A stretch of 64,000 nt of DNA from Actinotalea lenta. GTDB lineage: Bacteria; Actinomycetota; Actinomycetes; Actinomycetales; Cellulomonadaceae. Position numbers and translations under genes: made by a program. Under the pieces are notes generated by a model. That model saw only the letters and a list, made by a program, of their open reading frames with translations. It was not told the origin of the DNA and made no database searches. Positions 1 to 8,715 of the stretch are shown here, piece by piece; the stretch's first letter is position 1; each line of letters begins with the position of its first letter. Where the stretch lies: the NCBI RefSeq assembly GCF_030586465.1, contig NZ_JAUQYP010000001.1, forward strand, positions 1-64,000. Direction: 5' to 3'.

Positions 1-327
1 CTCGGAGTTGATCTGCGGGCCGGGCCGCACGATGATCCGGAAGCCCTTGTCCTCACACAGCGTGAGGAAGGCATCGATGTCGTTGGACGGGTTGATCTCG
101 CCGAAGTCGAACCGGCCGCGCTCGATCTCGTGGGCCTCCCACGGGATGTAGATCGAGATCATCGTGAAGCCCATGCGCTTGACCGAGTCGAGGATGGGCT
201 CCCACGTCTCGCGGGCCAGACGCCAGTAGTGCACGGCACCGCCGTACAGACTGACCTCCTCGCCATCGAGCGCGAGCGCCGTGTTGCCGATCGTCACGGG
301 GCGGTGGGTGCCGGAGTGGTGTGGCAC
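1..327 (-). CDS. Beta-galactosidase, GH35-like, N-terminal fragment
   Basis: This is the first 109 codons of a glycoside hydrolase whose remainder lies beyond the window start. The visible part reads like the opening beta-strands of a family 35 TIM barrel: a GGAVHYWR strand (usual form GxxHYxR), a segment ending YIPWEAHE, a GRFDFG turn, and IVRPGPQIN (usual form LRPGPYxxAEW). GH35 enzymes release terminal beta-galactose. The GTG start at 327 is preceded by an AAGGAAGGGGAG ribosome site. The gene follows the sugar permease by 32 nt on the same strand, so it is probably the last gene of the LacI-controlled operon and acts inside the cell on the imported sugar. The catalytic glutamates are not in the window, so activity cannot be judged. 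Confidence 0.75.
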   Translation of the reverse strand, partial: MPHHSGTHRPVTIGNTALALDGEEVSLYGGAVHYWRLARETWEPILDSVKRMGFTMISIYIPWEAHEIERGRFDFGEINPSNDIDAFLTLCEDKGFRIIVRPGPQINSE

Positions 328-359
328 GACTGCTCCCCTTCCTTTCTGGGTTGGTAGTG

Positions 360-1343
360 CTACTTGTTCCGGGCGAGCGCCACCGCGAGCACGATGATCA
401 CGCCCCTGATGACCTGCTGCTGGCTCGAGTCGAGCCCCGCGAGGATCAGTCCGTTGTTGATGAGGCCCATGAGCAGGGCGCCGAAGAGGGTGCCGACCAC
501 CGAGCCGCGGCCACCGGCGAGCGCGGTGCCGCCGAGGATCACCGCGGCGATCGCGTTCAGCTCGTCACCGGCGCCCCACTGGAAGCGGCCGGAGTGCAGG
601 CGGCCGGCGTAGAGCATCCCGGCGAGCGACGCCGCCATCGCGGAGAGCATCATCACGCGGAACTTGATCGCCCGAGCGTTGATCCCCGAGTACTCCGCGG
701 CGGTGCGATTGGCGCCGGTCGCCAGGACCTGGCGGCCGAACCGGGCCTTGCGCAGCACCACGGCGCCGATCGCGACCGCGAACGCGCTCCACAGGACCAG
801 GCCCGGTATCGGTCCGATCGACCCGGACCCGAAGATCGTGTTGAACGTGGTGTTCAGGATCGGTTGCGGCGCCGAGTCGGTGACCCACTGGGCCACACCC
901 GCCGCGATGCCGAGCATGGCCAAGGTGACCAGGAACGACGGGATCCGGACGAACGCCACGAGGGAGCCGTTGATCGCGCCCACGAGGGCGCCGACGGCCA
1001 GCCCGGCGACCACGCCGGGGACCAACCCGAACGACGCGATGGCCATCGCCGTCGTGATCGACGTGAGGCCCGCGATCGAGCCGACCGAGAGGTCGATCTC
1101 GGCGCACCCGATGACGAACGTCATCCCGACCGCCATGATCGTGACGATCGCCGACTGGCGAAGGATGTTCAGCAGATTCGTCGTGCTGAGGAACCCTTGG
1201 TCCCCGAGCAGCACCGCGAAGACCAGGAACACCACGACGAAGCCGACATAGATGATGTCCCGGCGCCAGTCGAGCCTGCTCAGCAGTCCGTGCACCGCGC
1301 CGTCGCGCGCCGGGGCGACCGCGGTGGGGGCGCCGGCGCTCAT
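360..1343 (-). CDS. Sugar ABC transporter permease (RbsC-type)
   Basis: This 327-residue polytopic membrane protein belongs to the ribose/galactoside permease family (BPD_transp_2). It has about eight to ten hydrophobic segments and the family signature GCAEIDLSVGSIAGL in the first third, followed by a cytoplasmic EAA-like region. I chose the ATG at 1343 because it overlaps the TGA of the upstream ATPase by four bases, the coupling seen throughout this window. It should form the channel for the sugar bound by the lipoprotein at 2957-4114 and be driven by the ATPase at 1340-2842. The GH35 gene just downstream suggests a galactoside substrate (inference). Confidence 0.88.
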   Translation of the reverse strand: MSAGAPTAVAPARDGAVHGLLSRLDWRRDIIYVGFVVVFLVFAVLLGDQGFLSTTNLLNILRQSAIVTIMAVGMTFVIGCAEIDLSVGSIAGLTSITTAMAIASFGLVPGVVAGLAVGALVGAINGSLVAFVRIPSFLVTLAMLGIAAGVAQWVTDSAPQPILNTTFNTIFGSGSIGPIPGLVLWSAFAVAIGAVVLRKARFGRQVLATGANRTAAEYSGINARAIKFRVMMLSAMAASLAGMLYAGRLHSGRFQWGAGDELNAIAAVILGGTALAGGRGSVVGTLFGALLMGLINNGLILAGLDSSQQQVIRGVIIVLAVALARNK

Positions 1344-2842
1344 GCTGCCAGCCCCTGCACGGCCAGCTCGAGGTCCACCTCGGTCTGGATGCTGTCGGCG
1401 TCGATGCTGTCGACGATCCGACCCGCTCGCATGATCAGGAACCGGTCGCACATGGCGATCAGCTCCGGGTACTCCGATGAGATCACGACGATCCCCTTCC
1501 CGGTCCGTGCGAGCTCGCGCACGATGCGGACGATCTCTGACTTGGTGCCGACGTCGACGCCGGCCGTGGGCTCGTCCATCACCAGGACCTCGGGGTCGGT
1601 CCCCAGCCACTTGGCGATGACGATCTTCTGCTGGTTGCCGCCTGACAGCAGACGTGCCGGTGCGTCAGGTCGGGCGACGGCGATGTGGAAGCGCTCGATC
1701 AGCTCGTCGGACACCGACCGGATGCGGTCCGCGACCAACAGGCCCCAGCGGCGCATGCCGGTCAGCACCGGGAGGGTGAGGTTCTCGCGAACGGAGTGGT
1801 CCAGGACGAGCCCCTGAAGACGCCGGTCCTCGGGGATCAGGGCGATCCCCGAGGCGATCGCGTCGGCCGGCGAGTCGAGACTCACCGGCGACCCGTGCAT
1901 CCGCAGCCCCCCGCCGGTGATCCGCGTCACCCCGAAGAGCGCCCGAGCCAGCTCGGTGCGGCCTGCGCCCATCAGCCCGGCGATCCCGACCACCTCTCCG
2001 GCCCGGACGTCGAACGTGGCGCCCTCGACCCCCGGCGCGCGCACGTCCTGGACCTCCAGGAGCGGCGGTGCGTCGGCGATCTCCACCCGCGGTCCACGTG
2101 CGCCGGCGGCGGCGAGCTCCTTGCCCGCGATCCCGGCGACGATCTCCTGCGGCGTGACCTGGTCGAGCCGCGCGGTGAGCAGGTTGCGTCCGTTACGCAG
2201 GATCGTGATGCGGTCGGCGATCCGGTAGACCTCGTCCATCCGGTGCGAGATGTAGATGACCGCGATCCCCTGGGCCTTGAGCCTCGCGATGAGCTCGAAC
2301 AGGGAGTCGACCTCGTGCTTGGCCAGGGATGCCGTCGGCTCGTCCATGATCAGGACGCGGGCGTCCTGACGCAGCGCCTTGGCGATCTCGGTCAGCTGCC
2401 ACTGGGCGGTGGAGAGGTCCCCGACCTCCGTCCCCGGGTCGATCGCGACGCCGATGCGGGCCAGGATCTCGGCCGACCGAGCGCGCATCGCCGCGTCGTC
2501 GATGAGGCCGGAGCGGGTCGGCTCGTCGTCGAGGAAGATGTTCTGCGCGACCGTCAGGGTCGGGATCAGCGAGAACTCCTGGAACACCATGCCGATCCCG
2601 GCGGCCCGCGCCGCCTGGATCGTGGTCGCCGTGACGGGGTCGCCGAACAGCTCCACACGACCCGCGTCGCGCTGGTAGACGCCCTGGAGGATCTTCATCA
2701 GGGTCGACTTGCCGGCACCGTTCCCGCCCGCGAGGGCGTGCACCTCCGCGGCCTCGACCTCGAACTCGACGTCGTCGAGCACCGTGACACCGTCGAACGA
2801 CTTGCGGATCCCGGTCATGCGAACTGCGGCAGGCGCAGGCAT
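1340..2842 (-). CDS. Sugar ABC transporter ATPase, duplicated domains (RbsA/MglA-type)
   Basis: A 500-residue protein with two fused ABC domains, the normal length for RbsA/MglA/XylG proteins. Domain 1 has Walker A GGNGAGKST (about residues 39-47) and Walker B VLIMDEPTAS. Its ABC signature is the family's degenerate form (LSTAQWQLTEIAKAL). Domain 2 has the weak Walker A of this family (GLMGAGRTELARALFG) with a full LSGGNQQK signature and VLVMDEPTAGVDVG. It powers the neighbouring permease. Translation is coupled to the permease by an ATGA overlap. A 114-nt gap with a strong hairpin separates it from the binding-protein gene. Confidence 0.92.
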   Translation of the reverse strand: MPAPAAVRMTGIRKSFDGVTVLDDVEFEVEAAEVHALAGGNGAGKSTLMKILQGVYQRDAGRVELFGDPVTATTIQAARAAGIGMVFQEFSLIPTLTVAQNIFLDDEPTRSGLIDDAAMRARSAEILARIGVAIDPGTEVGDLSTAQWQLTEIAKALRQDARVLIMDEPTASLAKHEVDSLFELIARLKAQGIAVIYISHRMDEVYRIADRITILRNGRNLLTARLDQVTPQEIVAGIAGKELAAAGARGPRVEIADAPPLLEVQDVRAPGVEGATFDVRAGEVVGIAGLMGAGRTELARALFGVTRITGGGLRMHGSPVSLDSPADAIASGIALIPEDRRLQGLVLDHSVRENLTLPVLTGMRRWGLLVADRIRSVSDELIERFHIAVARPDAPARLLSGGNQQKIVIAKWLGTDPEVLVMDEPTAGVDVGTKSEIVRIVRELARTGKGIVVISSEYPELIAMCDRFLIMRAGRIVDSIDADSIQTEVDLELAVQGLAA

Positions 2843-2913
2843 GGGGGTACCTCCTCGGGGAGTTGTCGCGGAGTTTCGCGGGCGTCAGACCCGCCGGGTG
2901 ACGGATCGGCCGG

Positions 2914-2948
2914 CCTGCCCGACCGGCCGGACGGGCCGGCCGGGCAGG
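2914..2948 (-). terminator. Intra-operon hairpin between binding protein and ATPase
   Basis: The arms CCTGCCCG (2914-2921) and CGGGCAGG (2941-2948) are perfectly complementary. Nested CCGGCC/GGCCGG arms lengthen the stem to about 14 base pairs. There is no T-run. It starts just after the binding-protein stop codon and lies before the ATPase. In ABC operons such a hairpin usually stabilises the upstream message or reduces read-through, giving more binding protein than membrane components. That role is inferred here. Confidence 0.6.
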
Positions 2949-2956
2949 TGCGGTGA

Positions 2957-4114
2957 TCAGTCGACGAAGGAGTCGGTGACCTCGGACGGCGGGTCCGTGT
3001 GGTAGACCTGCCGCCACGCGTCCAGGACGTTGTCGTGCGTCACGGGCAGGGCGGACAGAGCGACGTAGGGCGGCGCCGTCTTGCCCAGCAGCGCACCTGC
3101 GGCGAGGTTCGCCTCGGTGACACCCTGGTCGAACGGCACCTGGGCGCCGAGCCCCACCACCATGTCCTTGGCCGCGAGCGCGATCGCCACGTTGGTTCCC
3201 AGATCCTCGGTCGCGATCTTCAGGTCGCTCCGACCGGCCGACCTGGCCGCGGCCATGACGCCCTCGGCGGGCACGTCCCAGACCGCCCAGATCCCGTCCA
3301 GGTCCGGGTACTGCGTCAGCCAGGCGTCCGTGACGGACTGCGCGTCACCGGCGAAGTCCGGACCGGCGATACCGCGCTCGTCCACGATCTCGATGTCGGG
3401 GTAGTCGGACTTGATCGTGTCCGTGAAGCCCTGGTAGCGCTGCTGGGTCACGAAGAAGTCGGCCTCGTGGTAGATCACGCCGATCTTGCCGGCACCGCCC
3501 AGGGCCTTGGCCATCAGATGAGCCGACACCACACCGTTGCCGTAGTTGTCCGCGGACACCACGGACACGTAGTCGGTGCCGGCCTCGAGCCCGTCCGGCA
3601 CGTTGTCCATGAACACGAGCTTCACGCCGGCGTCTGCGGCGGCCTGGTACGCGGCAGCCGTCGCGACCGGGTCCGTGGGGATGGACACGATGATGTCCGG
3701 CTTCTTGGCCATGACCGTCTCGATGTCGGACACCTGCTGGCCGGGGTCGAAGTCGGCATCGGTCGTGGCGACGATGTCGATGCCGAGCTCGCCGAACCGC
3801 TGCGTCAGACCGGCGATCTGCGCGTTCGCCCAGTCGTTGCCTCCGTAGTGCATCACGATCGCGGCCGTCGCGCCCATGTCCTTGACCTGGGCGACCTCGT
3901 CGTCGGTCAGGTCGGCGACCGAGGCGGGTTCGGGGTCCTCGCCGTGGGGTCCCTTCGCCAGGACCTGGCCCTCCAGTGCGGCGAGCGCCTCGTCTGCCTT
4001 GGTCGAGACCTGCGTGTCCTGGGTCGCCGTCCCGGTGGTGCCCGAGGAGCATGCGGCAAGACCCAGGGCGAGCGCGCCCAAGGGGGCGATCCAACGCAAC
4101 CTGCGCAACATCAT
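2957..4114 (-). CDS. Sugar-binding lipoprotein (periplasmic binding protein type 1)
   Basis: A 385-residue extracellular binding protein. The N-terminus MMLRRLRW, a hydrophobic stretch and LAAC (Cys about 22) form a lipoprotein signal. The body is a two-lobed RbsB-like fold with characteristic blocks: VSIPTDPVATAAA in the first lobe, DNYGNG in the middle, and a late ALAAKDMVVGLGAQ segment. An AAGGAG ribosome site sits 4 nt from the ATG at 4114 and 7 nt from the next ATG at 4111, so either codon may start. It is the first gene of the operon and lies directly behind the twin-operator promoter. The substrate is unknown; the downstream GH35 enzyme argues for a galactoside. Confidence 0.88.
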   Translation of the reverse strand: MMLRRLRWIAPLGALALGLAACSSGTTGTATQDTQVSTKADEALAALEGQVLAKGPHGEDPEPASVADLTDDEVAQVKDMGATAAIVMHYGGNDWANAQIAGLTQRFGELGIDIVATTDADFDPGQQVSDIETVMAKKPDIIVSIPTDPVATAAAYQAAADAGVKLVFMDNVPDGLEAGTDYVSVVSADNYGNGVVSAHLMAKALGGAGKIGVIYHEADFFVTQQRYQGFTDTIKSDYPDIEIVDERGIAGPDFAGDAQSVTDAWLTQYPDLDGIWAVWDVPAEGVMAAARSAGRSDLKIATEDLGTNVAIALAAKDMVVGLGAQVPFDQGVTEANLAAGALLGKTAPPYVALSALPVTHDNVLDAWRQVYHTDPPSEVTDSFVD

Positions 4115-4218
4115 CAATCTCCTTCGATCGGTGTGCGTTCGTGTGCCTCCGTCCGGGCCCACCCGCGGCCGGCCCGGATGTCGTGCGCCGCCCCCGAGGA
4201 GCGCCCGACCCGACCGAG

Positions 4219-4267
4219 TGTGAACGTTCGCCCGGCGATGCGTCAACCCTTAGGGCGAACGTTCGCC
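4219..4267 (-). promoter_or_regulatory. Twin LacI-type operators bracketing the sugar operon promoter
   Basis: A perfect 14-bp palindrome GGCGAACGTTCGCC lies at 4254-4267. A second copy sharing the AACGTTCGCC core lies at 4219-4232. Their centres are 35 bp apart. Between and overlapping them, the minus strand reads TTGACG (4246-4241), 18 nt, then CACACT, a plausible -35/-10 pair. One operator sits upstream of the -35 box and the other overlaps the -10 box, a layout suited to full repression. The palindrome has the central CG typical of LacI-family sites, and the adjacent gene encodes such a regulator. Confidence 0.75.
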
Positions 4268-4350
4268 TATAACAGTTCGGTCACACCGCACGGACGCGCA
4301 GGGCCAGGGGGACCAAGGACCCGCCGGCCCGGTGGGAGTGGCGCGCCCTC

Positions 4351-5367
4351 TCAGGCCGGGTGCGGAGCAGCCGCGGAGTGGCGGACCACGAGCTCCGGCA
4401 CGGCCGGCGAGTTGTCCACCTCGCGCCCCTCGATGCGTCCGAGCAGGATCTCCATGCAGCGGGCGCCGACCGTCGCGAAGGACTGCCGGACGGTGGTGAG
4501 CGGCGGGTACACCTGAGGGGCGAACTCGTTGTCGTCGAAGCCCACGATCGAGATGTCCGCCGGAACCCGGACACCGGCCTCGTACAGCGCGCGCATGAAG
4601 CCGAGCGCCATGAGGTCCGAGGCCACGAAGATCGAGCTCGGCAAGCCCTCGGCCACCATCCGTCGGCCGATGAGGTACGCACTCTCCCCCGACCAGTCGC
4701 CGTACCGCACTGCCGGCGCGGCGAGCTGGTGAGCGCGCAGCTCGGCCTGCCAGCCGCGCAGGCGGACCTGGCCGTCCAGCCAGTCCTGGCTACCGGCGAG
4801 GTGCGCGACCTCACGGTGCCCGAGCTCGATGAGGTGCCGGGTCGCGAGCCGTGCACCGAGCTCTTGATCCTCGTAGAACACCGTGATGCCGAGCTGACTG
4901 GCCTCTCCGGGCGAGAGCATCACGACAGGGAGGGAGGCCGTCACCTCCTGGGCCACGTGCGCGAGGGAGACCCGCGGGGCGATGACGACGATGCCTTCCA
5001 CGCCGCGCTCGACGAAGTCCTGGAAGGTGCGAGCCACGACGGCCTGCTCCGGGTAGCTCATCGTCGCGACCAGCGCCGTGTAGCCCGCATCCCTGGCCGC
5101 GGACTCAACCGCTGCCAGCGTGCTCACGGGACCGAACTTCGGGGAGGCGTCGGCGATCACGCCGATCGAGCGCGTCCTGCTGGTCACCAGGGCGCGTGCG
5201 ACGTCGTTACGCCGGTATCCCAGCTCCGCGATCACGCCGAGCACCCGATCGCGGGTCGCGACCGAGACTCGGTCGCCCCCGTTGATCACCCGTGACACCG
5301 TCTGGTAGGACACCCCCGCGACACGCGCCACGTCCTTGAGAGACGGCCGCCGGGACCCCGAGCTCAC
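4351..5367 (-). CDS. LacI-family transcriptional regulator
   Basis: A 338-residue repressor. The N-terminal helix-turn-helix is textbook: SLKDVARVAGVSYQTVSRVINGG, residues about 8-30. The remainder is a sugar-sensing periplasmic-binding-like domain with IGVIAD, GFDDNEFA and TTVRQSF blocks. The GTG at 5367 follows GAGGGGG at normal spacing; longer in-frame starts lack such a site. It is transcribed toward the sugar operon but ends about 240 nt before it. The twin operators in front of the binding protein and a similar half-degenerate copy at its own promoter suggest that it represses both the operon and itself, with relief by the imported sugar. Confidence 0.92.
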   Translation of the reverse strand: MSSGSRRPSLKDVARVAGVSYQTVSRVINGGDRVSVATRDRVLGVIAELGYRRNDVARALVTSRTRSIGVIADASPKFGPVSTLAAVESAARDAGYTALVATMSYPEQAVVARTFQDFVERGVEGIVVIAPRVSLAHVAQEVTASLPVVMLSPGEASQLGITVFYEDQELGARLATRHLIELGHREVAHLAGSQDWLDGQVRLRGWQAELRAHQLAAPAVRYGDWSGESAYLIGRRMVAEGLPSSIFVASDLMALGFMRALYEAGVRVPADISIVGFDDNEFAPQVYPPLTTVRQSFATVGARCMEILLGRIEGREVDNSPAVPELVVRHSAAAPHPA

Positions 5368-5401
5368 GGCAACCCCCTCGTCGAGTCCAGCACTGCCACG
5401 T

Positions 5402-5420
5402 GGCGAGCGTTCACATCGTA
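5402..5420 (-). promoter_or_regulatory. Likely autoregulatory promoter and operator of the LacI gene
   Basis: GGCGAGCGTTCACA at 5402-5415 matches the operator palindrome at 4254-4267 in 11 of 14 positions. On the minus strand a TACGAT -10 box (5420-5415) abuts it, so a bound repressor would cover the start of transcription. This is a weaker site than the twin operators, as expected for self-control. Confidence 0.5.
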
Positions 5421-5451
5421 GGCCCACACGACCGCGGCCGCGGCACGCCTC

Positions 5452-6060
5452 TCAGGCCTCGATGAAGGCCCGGATCGCGTCGGCGATGAGCTGCACGGCG
5501 ATCGCGGCCAGCAGCAGGCCGGAGATGCGGGTCACCAGGGTCGTCCCCGACTCCCGCAGCAGACGTCGGACCCCTCCCGCGAACCGCATCGCCAGCCACA
5601 GGCACACGTGGACACCCACGACGCCCAGCGCGATCGCGACCCACTCGCTCGTGTCCTGCGCGCGCTGCGTGAACACCATCGTGGCGACGATCGCACCCGG
5701 TCCTGCCAGCAGGGGCGTGCCCAGCGGGACCATCGCGACGTTGACGCTCCCGGCCGCGGGCTTGGGATCCTCGGAGCGGCCGGTCAGGAGCTCCATCGCG
5801 ACCAGCAGGAGCAGCAGGCCGCCGGACGCCTGCAGCGCGGGCAGCGAGACGTGCATGTAGGAGAGCAGCTGCTGGCCGAAGACCGCGAACGACACCACGA
5901 CGCCGAACGCCACCATCACGGCCTGACGGGCCGCCGCACGGCGCTGTCTGGCCGTCATGGAGCTGGTGAGGGCGAGGAAGATCGGCACGGTGCCCGGCGG
6001 GTCCATGATCACGAAGAGGGTGACGAAGACCTCAGCGACCAGCCGGCCGTCCAGGCTCAC
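5452..6060 (-). CDS. MarC-family integral membrane protein
   Basis: A 202-residue protein of the MarC family with about six membrane segments. It has the family opening FVTLFVIMDPPGTVPIFLALT and a second conserved block (AMELLTG ... MVPLGTPLLAGPGAI). Length is normal. The start is GTG at 6060, which overlaps the TGA of the upstream PHP gene by four bases, so the two are translationally coupled. MarC proteins were once linked to multiple antibiotic resistance, but that link has not held up and no transported substrate is firmly known. Confidence 0.9.
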   Translation of the reverse strand: MSLDGRLVAEVFVTLFVIMDPPGTVPIFLALTSSMTARQRRAAARQAVMVAFGVVVSFAVFGQQLLSYMHVSLPALQASGGLLLLLVAMELLTGRSEDPKPAAGSVNVAMVPLGTPLLAGPGAIVATMVFTQRAQDTSEWVAIALGVVGVHVCLWLAMRFAGGVRRLLRESGTTLVTRISGLLLAAIAVQLIADAIRAFIEA

Positions 6061-6896
6061 CGCACGACCTCGAGTCGGCCGGCCCCCTCGATCAGCTCGA
6101 GCGTGACGTCGTCGGTCAGGTGCTCGCCGAGCCGGTTGGGCTTGCCCGCACCGTGGTAGTCGCTCGACCCGGTGACCAGGAGCTCGAACCGTTCCGCGAG
6201 CACTCCCAGCCTGCGCTGCTCGGACGACGAGTGGTCCCGGTGGTGGACCTCGACGCCCGCCAGGCCGTGGCCCGCGAGCCCGGCGAGCTCGTCCTCGGTC
6301 ACCGGACGGGCGCGGCTGACCGCTCCGGGGTGCGCCAGGACGGGCACGCCCCCGGCCTCGAGCACCAGCCCGATCGCATCCACGACCGCGGGTGCGTGGT
6401 GCGGCACCCAGTACGGCGAACCGGTGGCGAGGATGTCGGCGAATGCCTCCGTGCGGTCCGCCACCACGCCGAGCGCCACCAGGGCGTCGGCGATGTGCGG
6501 GCGTCCGACGGTCGCGTCGTCCGCGGTCTGCTCCTCGACGTCCTCCCAGGTCAGCGGGAAGTCCCGGGAGAGCCGGTCGACCATCTCCCTGGCCCGGTCC
6601 TGGCGCGCGGCGCGGACCCGCTCGGCCTCGGCGAGCAGGGCCGGGTGCTCCGGGTCGTGCAGGTAGGACAGCAGGTGGAGGCTGCGCCCGTCGTGCCGGC
6701 AGGACAGCTCGACGCCGCGCACGAGCGCGACACCGTGCTCGCGGGCCGCCCCGGCGGCCTCCGCCCAGCCCCGCGTCGTGTCATGGTCGGTCAACGCGAC
6801 GACGTCCAGCCCCGCCGCCACAGCGGCCGCCACCACCTGTGCCGGGGACTCGGTCCCGTCCGAGGCGTCCGAGTGGGTGTGGAGGTCGATGCGCAC
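6057..6896 (-). CDS. PHP-domain phosphoesterase
   Basis: A 279-residue PHP protein. The opening RIDLHTHSDASDGT carries the first metal-binding motif (HTH). Later ALTDHDT, a VELSCRHDGRSLHLLSY strand, VPVLAHPG, and GSSDYHG with a final NRLGEHLT supply the remaining His/Asp ligands expected of the family. Relatives include nucleoside 3',5'-bisphosphate phosphatases and RNase AM (TrpH/YciV-like). The GTG at 6896 lies 8 nt after a TACGCT -10-like box, suggesting a leaderless message. The first gene of a two-gene operon with MarC, it is divergent from pepP. Confidence 0.86.
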   Translation of the reverse strand: MRIDLHTHSDASDGTESPAQVVAAAVAAGLDVVALTDHDTTRGWAEAAGAAREHGVALVRGVELSCRHDGRSLHLLSYLHDPEHPALLAEAERVRAARQDRAREMVDRLSRDFPLTWEDVEEQTADDATVGRPHIADALVALGVVADRTEAFADILATGSPYWVPHHAPAVVDAIGLVLEAGGVPVLAHPGAVSRARPVTEDELAGLAGHGLAGVEVHHRDHSSSEQRRLGVLAERFELLVTGSSDYHGAGKPNRLGEHLTDDVTLELIEGAGRLEVVR

Positions 6897-7093
6897 AGCC
6901 GCCAAGCGTATTCCGACCGCCGCCACCCCGGCGGCACCGCGCCGCACCACCCCGCCCGACTCCCCCGGGCCCTGCCCCCACGACGAGGTTCGGGAAACGC
7001 CGGCTCACCCCGCGAGACTCCTTCTCCCGAACCTTCCCGTGGGCGACCGGCCGCCCGGTCGGCGCCCTCGCAGTGGGGTGGGAGCATGGGGCC

Positions 7094-8614
7094 ATGGCCG
7101 ACACCAACCCCCGCACCGGCGGCACCGACGACCAGCCGGTGGCCGACCGCGTGAACAATCGCTCCCAGCGACCCACGTCCGCGGCGTTCCGCCGGTTCAT
7201 GACCCAGCAGTGGGGCGGGCAGAGCGCCCCGCTGGAGCGCGACCCCGTGGCCGACCACACCCCGGCGCGACGCGCGCGACTGTCCGAGCAGTTCCCCGGT
7301 GAGCGCCTCGTGCTGCCGGCCGGTTCCCTGATGACCCGGTCGAACGACACCGACTACCGGTTCCGCCCGCACAGCGCGTTCGCGCACCTCACCGGGCTGG
7401 GGATCGACCGCGAGCCCGACGCCGTCCTGGTGCTGCACCCCCGCGACGACGGGGGCCACGACCCGGTGCTGTACGTGCGGCCGATGGCCGGGCGGGACAC
7501 CGAGGAGTTCTTCGCCGACTCGCGCTACGGCGAGTTCTGGGTGGGCGCACGCCCGAGCCTGGCGGACCTGGCCGAGCTCACCGGCATCCCCGTGGAGCAC
7601 CTGGACCGGCTCGCCGACGCGCTGGCCAAGGACGCCGGGGTGGGCGGCGTACGGCTGCGCATCGTGCGGGGTGCGGACGACGCGGTCACCGCCCTGGTGG
7701 AAACCGTGCGGGCCGAGGACGAGCGCACCGCGGAGCAGATCGCGGCCGACGACGACGTCCTGACCGAGGCCGTCTCCGAGCTGCGGCTGGTCAAGGACGA
7801 GTGGGAGATCGAGCAGCTGCGCGCCGCGGTCGCCGCCACCGTGGCGGGCTTCGAGCGCGTGGTGCGCGAGCTGCCGCGGGCCGTCGCGCACCGGCGCGGG
7901 GAACGCGTCATCGAGGCGGTGTTCGACGGGCACGCGCGCGAGGAAGGCAACACGGTCGGGTACGAGACGATCGCCGCGTCGGGTGAGCACGCCACGACGC
8001 TGCACTGGATCCGCAACGACGGTGCGGTGCACGCGGGCGACCTGCTGCTGCTGGACGCGGGCGTGGAGGCGGAGAGCCTCTACACGGCGGACGTGACCCG
8101 CACCCTGCCCATCGACGGGGAGTTCACGCAGGTGCAGCGCCGGGTCTACCAGGCGGTGCTGGACGCCGCCGACGCGGCGTTCGCCGCCGCCGTGCCGGGC
8201 GCGCGGTTGCGCGACGTGCACGCCGCGGCGATGGAGGTCATCGCGCACCGGCTCGAGGAATGGGGCCTGCTGCCCGGCACCGCCGAGGAGGCGCTGGACC
8301 CCGAGGGTCAGTACCACCGGCGGTGGATGGTGCACGGAACGAGCCACCACCTGGGTCTGGACGTGCACGACTGCGCGCAGGCCAAGCGCGAGCTGTACCT
8401 GGACGGGGTCCTGGAACCTGGGATGGTCTTCACCATCGAGCCGGGCCTGTACTTCAAGGCCGACGACCTGGCCGTCCCGGAGGAGTACCGGGGCATCGGC
8501 GTGCGCATCGAGGACGACGTCCTCATCACGCCCGACGGCAACGAGAACCTCTCGGCCGACCTCCCCCGTCGTCCGGACGACGTCGAGGCTTGGATGCGAA
8601 CCCTGCGGGCCTGA
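7094..8614 (+). CDS. pepP: Xaa-Pro aminopeptidase (aminopeptidase P family)
   Basis: A 506-residue peptidase with an aminopeptidase P N-terminal domain (about residues 60-200) and a C-terminal M24 pita-bread catalytic domain. The dimetal ligands are visible in order: LLLDAGVEAESLYTADVTRT (Asp pair, about 320-332), HGTSHHLGLDVHD (His, about 413-425), TIEPGLYF (Glu, about 447), and GVRIEDD (Glu, about 470). It removes N-terminal residues that precede proline in the cytoplasm. The ATG at 7094 has a GGGAG about 10 nt upstream. A convergent stem-loop separates it from the next gene. Confidence 0.93.
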   Translation: MADTNPRTGGTDDQPVADRVNNRSQRPTSAAFRRFMTQQWGGQSAPLERDPVADHTPARRARLSEQFPGERLVLPAGSLMTRSNDTDYRFRPHSAFAHLTGLGIDREPDAVLVLHPRDDGGHDPVLYVRPMAGRDTEEFFADSRYGEFWVGARPSLADLAELTGIPVEHLDRLADALAKDAGVGGVRLRIVRGADDAVTALVETVRAEDERTAEQIAADDDVLTEAVSELRLVKDEWEIEQLRAAVAATVAGFERVVRELPRAVAHRRGERVIEAVFDGHAREEGNTVGYETIAASGEHATTLHWIRNDGAVHAGDLLLLDAGVEAESLYTADVTRTLPIDGEFTQVQRRVYQAVLDAADAAFAAAVPGARLRDVHAAAMEVIAHRLEEWGLLPGTAEEALDPEGQYHRRWMVHGTSHHLGLDVHDCAQAKRELYLDGVLEPGMVFTIEPGLYFKADDLAVPEEYRGIGVRIEDDVLITPDGNENLSADLPRRPDDVEAWMRTLRA

Positions 8615-8654
8615 CCCCAGCCCGGCTGGCCATCCCACCCCCACGCCCAAGGTC

Positions 8655-8705
8655 GGTGATCAAGGAATTCGTGCTCGGGGAGCGGGCGCGAGTTCCTTGA
8701 TCACC
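8655..8705. repeat. Inverted pair of the TTCCTTGATCACC repeat; bidirectional terminator
   Basis: GGTGATCAAGGAA (8655-8667) and TTCCTTGATCACC (8693-8705) form a perfect 13-bp inverted repeat around a 25-nt loop. It lies between the convergent pepP and ribbon-helix-helix genes, where it could end transcription in both directions. Each arm is a copy of the same element that occurs three times in tandem at 10314-10409. Confidence 0.8.
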
Positions 8706-8715
8706 CTGGGGGGGA

